Source: Colimorpha_A sp045593985 (GTDB lineage: Bacteria; Bacillota; Clostridia; Oscillospirales; CAG-272). Taken from it: a DNA stretch of 15,069 bases. The notes beneath the pieces are model-generated. The model was not told the origin of the DNA, made no database searches, and saw only the letters and a program-made list of their open reading frames with translations. A program made the position numbers and the translations under genes. The DNA lies in assembly GCA_045593985.1 (NCBI GenBank), contig JAZNXR010000045.1, positions 1-15,069 on the forward strand, given 5' to 3'. Positions 1 through 6,570 of the stretch are shown here, piece after piece (position 1 is the first letter of the stretch; each line of letters starts with the position of its first letter).

Positions 1-112
1 GACAGTCGAGGACGTCGCCCCCTACAAATAACGTGGAAAAGCTCCGCTACGTCGTCTCGCCTTCCCCTGAGGGGAAGTGTGTCTAAGAGGTAAACCTCGG
101 ACGGATGAGGTA

Positions 113-127
113 GGTTGCGAAGCAACC
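113..127. repeat. Small hairpin in left array
   Basis: GGTTGC-GAA-GCAACC forms a perfect 6-bp stem with a GAA triloop, directly after the GGATGAGG end of the first unit. It sits at a junction between repeat modules. Confidence 0.6.
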
Positions 128-267
128 GTGTTCCGAAGGGAAGTAACATTGTTTTTGTGCGGCGGGAGCAAGTCCCCGCCCTACGGTGCGTCGAGGACGT
201 CGCACCCTACAAACAACGTACCGAAGCAACGGGGCGTTGTTTAGCCTTCCCCTCAGGGGAAGGGGGA

Positions 268-288
268 CCGCAGGCGCTGCGCCTGCGG
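268..288. repeat. Variable-arm hairpin, GC-rich
   Basis: CCGCAGGCGC and GCGCCTGCGG (268-277 and 279-288) are perfect 10-nt complements around one central base. This occupies the variable-arm position of the second left unit, between the GGGGAAG palindrome and GGATGAGG. Other units carry unrelated arms at the same position. Confidence 0.75.
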
Positions 289-497
289 TGGATGAGGTGT
301 TCCAGAGGAAATGTAACACCGTTTTCAAATGGACAGTCGAGGACGCCTGTCCCTACAATGATGTGTCAAAGCTTCGCTACGTCGTCTCGCCTTCCCCAGC
401 GGGGAAGGTGGCCGAGCTTGCGAGGTCGGATGAGGAGAAAGGCAAAAACGCCGTCGAAAAGCCCTATATATTTTTTATAATATTAATAAAAATATAA

Positions 498-526
498 TTG
501 CATTATAGTGTTTTTTATGATACAAT
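498..526 (+). promoter_or_regulatory. Predicted sigma-A-type promoter for cdaA
   Basis: A -35-like TTGCAT (498-503) and a -10-like TACAAT (521-526) are separated by exactly 17 nt, and a TG at 518-519 makes it an extended -10. It lies in an AT-rich block between the repeat array and cdaA and is the only good promoter there. Transcription would begin near 533, giving a leader of about 65 nt. TATAAT-like hexamers at 476 and 493 lack acceptable -35 partners. Confidence 0.65.
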
Positions 527-598
527 TAAAGTTGGAGCAGAATATCTAACTGTAACCGTATTACGGAAAAATATAAATTCAAAGAAGGTGGGACCGAA

Positions 599-1483
599 AT
601 GGGCTTATTTACATGGGATGCATTCAAATATCAGCTCTTGAATATCAATATTCTTGACGTCATAGACATACTGCTTATCGCCATAATGATGTATTTCGTC
701 TACGCCTTCATTCGTGACAGACGAGCAGGCAAGCTTGCAGTCGGCGTTGCGCTTCTGATTGCCATAATGCTTATCGGAAGCATGATCGGTTTAAGAGCCA
801 TATCCTTTATTATGAAAAACCTTTTCCAGGTCGGATTTGTTGCGCTCGTTATCGTTTTCCAGCCCGAGCTTCGTGCCGCACTTGAAAAAATGGGCGGAGA
901 GCGCTTCAAGAATTTCATACCGAAAACCGAAAACAAAGAACAAAATGTCGGGCTTGCCAGCAGCATAAACGAAATAGCATCGGCAGTTTCCCAGCTCGGC
1001 CGTGCCCGCACGGGCGCTCTGATCGTAATTGAGCGCTCGACAAAGCTCGGTGATATCACGAAAAGCGGCGTCAATGTAAACGCCGACGTTTCCTCCTTCG
1101 TGCTTCGTAACATTTTCTACGAGGGCGCGCCGCTTCATGACGGTGCGGTCATAATCCGTGATTGGCGCATAGCATCGGCAGGATGCTTCCTTCCTCTTTC
1201 CTCGAACGAGGAAATAATCAAGGACCTCGGAACTCGCCACCGTGCTGGAATCGGAATAAGCGAGGAAAGCGATGCGGTCGTAATTATAGTTTCCGAGGAA
1301 ACCGGAACGGTGTCTGTTGCAATAAACGGACAGCTCAAGCGCGGATATACGCATAATTCCCTTAAAAAGGAGCTTGAATTGCTTTTCATCACCCCCGACG
1401 AAAACAAGGCGGGAGTTACAAAGATATTTACTCACAAAAAGGACAAGAATCAAGGCAAAAAGGAGGGCGGACAGAATGGATAA
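599..1483 (+). CDS. cdaA: Diadenylate cyclase CdaA (DacA/YbbP), membrane-bound
   Basis: This enzyme condenses two ATP into the second messenger c-di-AMP, which in Firmicutes controls potassium and osmolyte transport and cell-wall homeostasis. The 294-residue product has three N-terminal hydrophobic segments (about 21-38, 45-64, 76-89) followed by a cytoplasmic DAC domain. The catalytic DGA motif is at 181-183 within APLHDGAVI, and the RHR motif is at 213-215 within GTRHRAG. Length is slightly above the usual 270-280 because of a charged Lys/Gly-rich tail. An AAGAAGGTGG ribosome binding site (583-592) precedes the ATG. The gene overlaps cdaR by 8 bp, the usual cdaA-cdaR pairing. The identification rests on both motifs, topology and the neighbour. 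Confidence 0.96.
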   Translation: MGLFTWDAFKYQLLNINILDVIDILLIAIMMYFVYAFIRDRRAGKLAVGVALLIAIMLIGSMIGLRAISFIMKNLFQVGFVALVIVFQPELRAALEKMGGERFKNFIPKTENKEQNVGLASSINEIASAVSQLGRARTGALIVIERSTKLGDITKSGVNVNADVSSFVLRNIFYEGAPLHDGAVIIRDWRIASAGCFLPLSSNEEIIKDLGTRHRAGIGISEESDAVVIIVSEETGTVSVAINGQLKRGYTHNSLKKELELLFITPDENKAGVTKIFTHKKDKNQGKKEGGQNG

Positions 1484-2744
1484 TGAAATAAAAACCGACG
1501 TTCGCTCCGAAATTGAGCCTACCGAGGGTAATATTACCGTCAAGAAAAATAAGACACTTGATTTTCTTGCAAAGATAATATGCCTGCTTCTCGCCTTTTT
1601 CTTCTGGTATTATGCGGTAAGCGTTGATACGGTCATTCAGGAGGAGGAATTTGCAGCGATCCCCGTTGAGATCGTAAACCGCAGCAGCTTTGCGGTTCTT
1701 TCGGGCGACGGAATGACGGTTGACGTTACTCTTTCGGGAAGCAGAAACGAGCTTCGTAAGATTAAAAGCTCCAATATTCGGGCATACGTTGACGTATCGA
1801 ACGTAACAGAAGCAGGAGAAAAATATTTCGATATTCAGATCACGCTTCCAAGCGGCGTCAGCGTCACGCTTGAAAAGAAGAGCGTAGAAACGGTAACGGT
1901 TTATCTCGATAATAAGGTTTCAAAGACGATACCCACCGAGGCGAAGCTTGAAAATTATTCAATGTCGTCGGAGCATACTCTCAATTTGAGCGAAATTTCC
2001 GACATCGTGATAACAGGTCCCGAGCAGATAGTAAACAGAATAATTCGGGCAGAGCTTCCCGTTGATTTCAATAATGCGGAAATTACAAGCGGAAGAATCT
2101 TCAGAAGCAAGCTCAGGCTTATCGGTGAGGGCGATGTCGAGATCTCCGAGGCAGACCGCCGTTACGTCCGTCTTTCGAAGGAAACGGCAGAGGTCACCGT
2201 CTCTCTTTACGGTCGGGCAAGCGTGCCTGTTACGGTTACCTTCAAGCACGGCATACAGAAGCTTGAAAACTGCACGGTAACGCTCAGCCGTAAAACTATC
2301 AATGTGTACGGCGAGATCGGAGTTATAGAGAATCTCACGGTAAACTGTGTAATTGACGAAAAAACTCTTAAAAGCGGCACCTCGGTAAACTGCGGAATCG
2401 GACTTCCCTCGGGCGTTCAGAACCTCGATCCGATAACCTCGCTCAAGGTTACCGTTAATTTGAAGAACTACGCCGAAAAGAAGCTGTCCGTGCCGGTTTA
2501 CGATCCTGACGGAACGATAATTACAACGGTCAGCGCAACCTTCCGTGGCGAAAGCGATATAATGGCAGATCTTTCTGCGGCAAATATCAAGGCGAGCGCA
2601 AAGCCTGCCGACGGAGCAACGGGTGTGGTGAACGCCCCGATAATCTTCGAATTTCTCGGTGAATTCTCGGGCAAGGTCTATGAGATCTATAAAGAAGGCT
2701 CGCCCTATACCGTTCAGTGGACGGTAGAGGAGCCGACCGAATGA
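1476..2744 (+). CDS. cdaR: CdaR, YbbR-domain regulator of CdaA
   Basis: CdaR is a membrane-anchored extracytoplasmic protein known in Firmicutes to bind CdaA and modulate its cyclase activity. The ATG at 1476 is chosen because AGGAGG (1461-1466) sits 9 nt upstream; an in-frame start at 1374 would lie deep inside cdaA and lacks this support. The 422-residue product has a charged cytoplasmic N-terminus, one membrane helix (about 29-47), then beta-rich YbbR-type repeats at roughly 57-145, 148-247 and 250-330, and a divergent C-terminal segment to 420. The Bacillus protein has about 480 residues and four YbbR domains, so this one is somewhat shorter. It overlaps the next gene by ATGA. Family is clear, and the number of intact YbbR repeats is my estimate. 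Confidence 0.92.
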   Translation: MDNEIKTDVRSEIEPTEGNITVKKNKTLDFLAKIICLLLAFFFWYYAVSVDTVIQEEEFAAIPVEIVNRSSFAVLSGDGMTVDVTLSGSRNELRKIKSSNIRAYVDVSNVTEAGEKYFDIQITLPSGVSVTLEKKSVETVTVYLDNKVSKTIPTEAKLENYSMSSEHTLNLSEISDIVITGPEQIVNRIIRAELPVDFNNAEITSGRIFRSKLRLIGEGDVEISEADRRYVRLSKETAEVTVSLYGRASVPVTVTFKHGIQKLENCTVTLSRKTINVYGEIGVIENLTVNCVIDEKTLKSGTSVNCGIGLPSGVQNLDPITSLKVTVNLKNYAEKKLSVPVYDPDGTIITTVSATFRGESDIMADLSAANIKASAKPADGATGVVNAPIIFEFLGEFSGKVYEIYKEGSPYTVQWTVEEPTE

Positions 2745-4321
2745 AGCTTATAATAAGAAATCTCCGTACGCCGATCTCGGTTACGGAAAGCGAGGTAATG
2801 GAGCAGGCCTGTTTGCGGCTTGCTCCGTTAACTGCTAAACAGGATATAGTTAATAAAGCGATATTCCGCCGTTCTCTTGACACGAGAAGAAGGGAGATAA
2901 CCTTCGTCTGGTCGGTGGCGGTCGAAATCACGGCTGATCTTACCGATAGTCAGCTTAAGAGCATCGATGCCCAGGAGCTTCTTGAGGGCGAGCTGCTTGA
3001 CGGAATCAGCTGCGGTGACGAAGCCATGACCGAGCGACCGATCGTTGTCGGCTTCGGGCCTTGCGGTATGTTCTCGGCGCTTATTCTTGCCGAGGCAGGC
3101 TACCGTCCGATAGTTATCGAGCGAGGCGACAATGTTCTTTCCCGTACACAAAAGGTCGGGAAATTTTTCCGTGACGGAGTGCTTGATACTGAGAGTAATA
3201 TTCAGTTTGGCGCAGGCGGCGCAGGCACGTTTTCGGACGGCAAGCTCGTCACCAGAATAAACGACGGCAGAGTCGGCTACGTTCTGCGCAGGCTCTGCTC
3301 CTTCGGAGCGCCGAAGGAGGTGCTTCTCCACGCCAAGCCTCATATTGGAACAGACAAGCTGCTCGGAGTTGTAAACAATATCGCCGCAAGAATAACCGAG
3401 CTTGGCGGTGAAATACATTATAATACACGCCTTGACGAAATCGAAACGAAGGACGGCAAAGCCGTCTCGGTCAAGACGAATAAAGGCGTTATACCTTGCT
3501 CTGCGGTCGTGCTCGCAATCGGTCACAGCGCAAGAGATACCTATTATTATCTGAAAAGCGCAGGCTTTAAGCTAATGCCGAAGCCCTTTTCTGTCGGTGT
3601 CCGTATTGAGCATTTAAGAGAGGATATCGACCGAGCGATATACGGTAAATATGCAGGCGATCCCCGCCTCGGCGCAGCCGAATATTCTCTTTCAAAGCGA
3701 ATCGGCGATGACTGCGTTTATTCCTTTTGTATGTGTCCCGGCGGCGAGGTAATTGCTGCGGCATCGGAGGAGGGCGGAGTCGTTACGAACGGAATGTCAC
3801 GTTATAGGCGTGACGGCGTCAATTCAAATTCTGCACTTGCGGTAAACGTAATGCCGGACGGCGATCCTATTGAATTTCAGCGCCGTCTTGAAAGAAAAGC
3901 ATTTGAGCTTGGCGGAAGCGACTATTCAGCACCGATAATGACGGTAGGCGATTTTCTTCATAAAACAAGCGGTAGAGCGCCGAGCAAAGTCAGCCCGACC
4001 TACCGTAAGGGCAAGGTCAGGGAGGCAGACCTCCGCAGGCTTTTCCCCGAGCGTATTTCCTCAATGCTTGAAACAGGAATAAAGAGCTTCGAGCATAATA
4101 TAAAGGGCTTTTCATCTCCGTCAGCAATTCTGACGGGCGTCGAAAGCCGCACATCAGCTCCGCTTCGGATAATGAGAAACGAAGCGCTGATCGCAGAGGG
4201 CTTCGATAATATCTATCCCTGCGGAGAGGGCGCAGGCTATGCAGGCGGCATAACCTCCGCCGCAGTCGACGGCATAAGAGTCGCCGAGGAGATAATCAAG
4301 AGATATAAGGCGTTTGAATAA
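2741..4321 (+). CDS. FAD-dependent dehydrogenase, COG2509-like, substrate unknown
   Basis: The 526-residue product resembles the uncharacterised NAD/FAD-utilizing dehydrogenases of COG2509. After an N-terminal region of about 95 residues typical of this group, a dinucleotide-binding fold starts at 100 with GFGPCG (104-109) and an acidic-ended strand IVIERG (124-129). A family-like glycine-rich motif, FGAGGAGTFSDGKL, is at 156-169. The C-terminal FAD contact region is GEGAGYAGG (495-503). No membrane helix or signal peptide is evident. The ATG at 2741 overlaps the cdaR stop as ATGA, with GAGGAG at 2727-2732; a GTG at 2717 in the same frame is less likely. Tight coupling implies co-expression with cdaAR, but I know of no biochemical role, and the physiological substrate cannot be inferred. 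Confidence 0.88.
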   Translation: MKLIIRNLRTPISVTESEVMEQACLRLAPLTAKQDIVNKAIFRRSLDTRRREITFVWSVAVEITADLTDSQLKSIDAQELLEGELLDGISCGDEAMTERPIVVGFGPCGMFSALILAEAGYRPIVIERGDNVLSRTQKVGKFFRDGVLDTESNIQFGAGGAGTFSDGKLVTRINDGRVGYVLRRLCSFGAPKEVLLHAKPHIGTDKLLGVVNNIAARITELGGEIHYNTRLDEIETKDGKAVSVKTNKGVIPCSAVVLAIGHSARDTYYYLKSAGFKLMPKPFSVGVRIEHLREDIDRAIYGKYAGDPRLGAAEYSLSKRIGDDCVYSFCMCPGGEVIAAASEEGGVVTNGMSRYRRDGVNSNSALAVNVMPDGDPIEFQRRLERKAFELGGSDYSAPIMTVGDFLHKTSGRAPSKVSPTYRKGKVREADLRRLFPERISSMLETGIKSFEHNIKGFSSPSAILTGVESRTSAPLRIMRNEALIAEGFDNIYPCGEGAGYAGGITSAAVDGIRVAEEIIKRYKAFE

Positions 4322-4327
4322 ACCAAT

Positions 4328-4361
4328 GGCTCCCTTGTGCAAAGGGAGCTCCGCGAAGCGG
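4328..4361. repeat. Second intergenic repeat family: two adjacent hairpins
   Basis: GCTCCCTT (4329-4336) pairs perfectly with AAGGGAGC (4342-4349) around a 5-nt loop, and CCGC-GAA-GCGG (4351-4361) follows at once. The stretch continues into GTGAGGGATT. The layout resembles a second GC-rich repeat type I recall from gut Clostridia genomes and is unrelated to the GTAGGG/CTTCCCC modules elsewhere here. No T-run follows, so it is not a canonical intrinsic terminator, although the first stem could slow transcription. The rest of the gap (4362-4432) shows no convincing promoter. Confidence 0.6.
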
Positions 4362-4446
4362 TGAGGGATTGTCGCCAAAGATTTCTACCTTCTTGCCAAT
4401 CCCACTGCCCTACATCACAAACAAATCCCACGAAAGGAGGCACATT

Positions 4447-6570
4447 ATGCCGAAGGAAAAAATATGGCACGTCGGATCACGCTCCGATTCACCTGAAATA
4501 ATGGCAATTTCAAATACCCTCGGCGTATCTCTGCCGACGGCAAATCTGCTCTACAACCGTGGCTATAAAACGCCGTCAGACGCCTCCGCATTTATAAAGC
4601 TTGAAACGGAGCTTTTCCACGATCCCTTCCTCATGAAGGATATGAGAAAAGCGGCAGAGCGCATCGTCACCGCCATTGATAACGGCGAAAATATTGCAAT
4701 TTACGGTGATTACGACGTCGACGGCGTATCTTCGACCTGCCTGCTTTCCCTCTATTTCCGTGACAAGGGAATAAAAACGGATTACCACATTCCCAACCGT
4801 GTAGGCGAAGGGTACGGAGTAAACCGTGAAGCGATAGATAAGCTCGTTTCTGACGGAACGAACCTTATAATCACCGTTGACACAGGCATCACGGCGTGCT
4901 GTGAGGCAGAATACTGCGCATCGCTCGGCTGTGATATGGTGATAACTGACCACCACGAATGCCGTGGCGAAATACCAAATGCGATAGCGGTGGTAAATCC
5001 GCATCGCCCCGATTGCGAATATCCCTTCAAGGAGCTTGCGGGTGTCGGAGTGGCATTCAAGCTCGTAACAGCAATTGAATATCTCTACCGTGAAAAGCAC
5101 GGTATTCCGACAGACGGCTTCCTATCCGACGTTTGTAAAAAATATGTAGATCTTGCGGCGCTCGGAACGGTAGCGGACGTAATGCCGCTTATCGACGAAA
5201 ACCGTCTTATCGTAAGCATGGGACTTTCCTATATGGAAAGATCGCCACGTGAAGGAATTACTGCTCTTCTTGATGCAGTTGACAGCGGCAAGGCGCCGAC
5301 CAAAAAACGCCGAATCTCGTCGTCTGTTATCGGCTTTACGATTGCGCCGAGAATAAATGCCGCAGGCAGAATGGCATCGGCATCCCGTGCAGCAGAGCTG
5401 TTTTTGAGTCAGGACACAGACGAAATCCGTGAAATTGCATCCGAGCTTTGCCTAATTAATACACAAAGACAAAACGAGGAAAACAAGATCGTTGATTCCT
5501 TGAAGGATAGGATCGAAGCCGAGCTGAAGGCTGATTCTCCCGTTATCGTCCTTGACGAAAAGGGCTGGAATCACGGCGTAATCGGTATCGTTTCCTCACG
5601 CATAACGGAAAAATACGGCAAGCCGTCAATAATGATCTCCTTCGAGGACGGAGTCGGAAAGGGCTCGGGACGAAGCGTAAAGGGAATGAATCTCGTTGAG
5701 GCGCTTCTTTACTGCTCCGACCTGCTCGAAAAATTCGGCGGTCATGAGCTTGCGGCAGGACTTACCGTTAAGGAAGAAAACCTTGAGCCTTTTAAGGAAA
5801 AATTAAAGGAATACGCAAGAAAAACGCTCGGTAAAGAGCAGGAAGCGCCGACACTCGAGCTTGATTTTGAGCTTCATCCGAGCGAAATGACTCTGCTTCA
5901 GGCATCGGAGCTTGATCTCCTTGAGCCGTGCGGAGTCGGAAATCCCCTTCCAACCTTCTATTGTCCGTCGCTTACGGTGGTTGAAGTAACCTCAATGGGA
6001 CAGGGCAGACATACTAAATATCTGTTCGACAGCGAAAGCAAGCGCATCAGCGCAGTCTTTTTCGGAAGCTCACCCGATGAGCTTGGATTTTCCCCCTCCG
6101 ATAAGGTCGATATCGCATTCCGCCTCGGAATCAACGAGTTCCGCGGCGTAAAGAGCGAGCAGATCCTCCTCCGTGATATAAGACACTCGCAGGAGCAGTC
6201 CTGTGAGCGTGAAAAAGAATATGACGAATACATAGCGATCCTGAACGGAGCAAAGGATGCAGGGGAAAACCTCCCCTCCCGTCCCGACTTCGTGGGCGCT
6301 TATCTTCATCTCAAAAGAACGCTACCCGAATCCGGAGCGCTTGTTTCGCTTCGCTCCCTGCTTCATTCGCTGATTCCGACAAGCGGAAGCAAGCTGAATT
6401 ATATAAAGCTTCGCCTGATTCTTGACGTTCTCTCTGAGGGCGGCATAATCACGCTCGGAGAGAGCGAGGGCAAAAAGGGAAGCGAAAGCATATTTATTAC
6501 CGTTCCCCAAGTTGAAAAGAAAGTAGATTTAACCGAAACATGCATATACAAACAGCTGACGAAAATTTAA
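4447..6570 (+). CDS. recJ: Single-stranded-DNA-specific exonuclease RecJ
   Basis: RecJ degrades single-stranded DNA 5' to 3' in recombination, mismatch and excision repair. The 707-residue product has the DHH phosphoesterase core: YGDYDVDG (86-93), VDTG (144-147), DHH (168-170) and NAAGRM (304-309). The DHHA1 part contains NHGVIGIVSSR (375-385) and GGHELAAG (431-438), followed by an OB-like region. The last 150 or so residues resemble the extra C-terminal domain of Firmicutes RecJ, making it shorter than the roughly 786-residue Bacillus protein but longer than the E. coli one. The ATG at 4447 has a perfect AAAGGAGG (4433-4440) 6 nt upstream; extension to an in-frame TTG at 4369 would read through the repeat and is rejected. 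The last 31 bp overlap relA. Confidence 0.96.
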   Translation: MPKEKIWHVGSRSDSPEIMAISNTLGVSLPTANLLYNRGYKTPSDASAFIKLETELFHDPFLMKDMRKAAERIVTAIDNGENIAIYGDYDVDGVSSTCLLSLYFRDKGIKTDYHIPNRVGEGYGVNREAIDKLVSDGTNLIITVDTGITACCEAEYCASLGCDMVITDHHECRGEIPNAIAVVNPHRPDCEYPFKELAGVGVAFKLVTAIEYLYREKHGIPTDGFLSDVCKKYVDLAALGTVADVMPLIDENRLIVSMGLSYMERSPREGITALLDAVDSGKAPTKKRRISSSVIGFTIAPRINAAGRMASASRAAELFLSQDTDEIREIASELCLINTQRQNEENKIVDSLKDRIEAELKADSPVIVLDEKGWNHGVIGIVSSRITEKYGKPSIMISFEDGVGKGSGRSVKGMNLVEALLYCSDLLEKFGGHELAAGLTVKEENLEPFKEKLKEYARKTLGKEQEAPTLELDFELHPSEMTLLQASELDLLEPCGVGNPLPTFYCPSLTVVEVTSMGQGRHTKYLFDSESKRISAVFFGSSPDELGFSPSDKVDIAFRLGINEFRGVKSEQILLRDIRHSQEQSCEREKEYDEYIAILNGAKDAGENLPSRPDFVGAYLHLKRTLPESGALVSLRSLLHSLIPTSGSKLNYIKLRLILDVLSEGGIITLGESEGKKGSESIFITVPQVEKKVDLTETCIYKQLTKI

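Larger units (their letters stand above)
1..435 (-). repeat. Left composite palindromic repeat array, three units
   Basis: This gene-free stretch is three tandem copies of a composite unit, inverted relative to the arrays at 12344-12890 and 14899-15069. Each unit, read on + here, is a hairpin ending in CCCTAC (1-25, 186-210, 331-356), a linker of about 35 nt resembling AACGTGG...CGTCGTCTCG (26-60, 211-245, 357-390), a CTTCCCC-GGGGAAG palindrome (61-77, 246-262, 391-407), a variable arm, and GGATGAGG (103-110, 290-297, 428-435). Between units lie a short module complementary to ACGATGTTACTT...TTTGGAAC (131-152, 300-322) and, once, a CGGCGGGAGCAAG...CCCTAC hairpin (160-184). The first unit is cut by the window edge. 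The open reading frames here are by-products of the repeats, with no credible ribosome binding site or protein family. Function is unknown. Confidence 0.88.

Noticed and set aside
115..497. Overlapping + strand open reading frames of 103-121 codons near the left edge
   Set aside because: They lie wholly in the repeat array or run just past it, span several repeat modules, lack a ribosome binding site and encode low-complexity Arg/Pro/Gly-rich peptides.
4369..4446. N-terminal extension of RecJ from a TTG at 4369
   Set aside because: It would translate intergenic repeat-derived sequence, while the ATG at 4447 has a perfect ribosome binding site and matches the family start.
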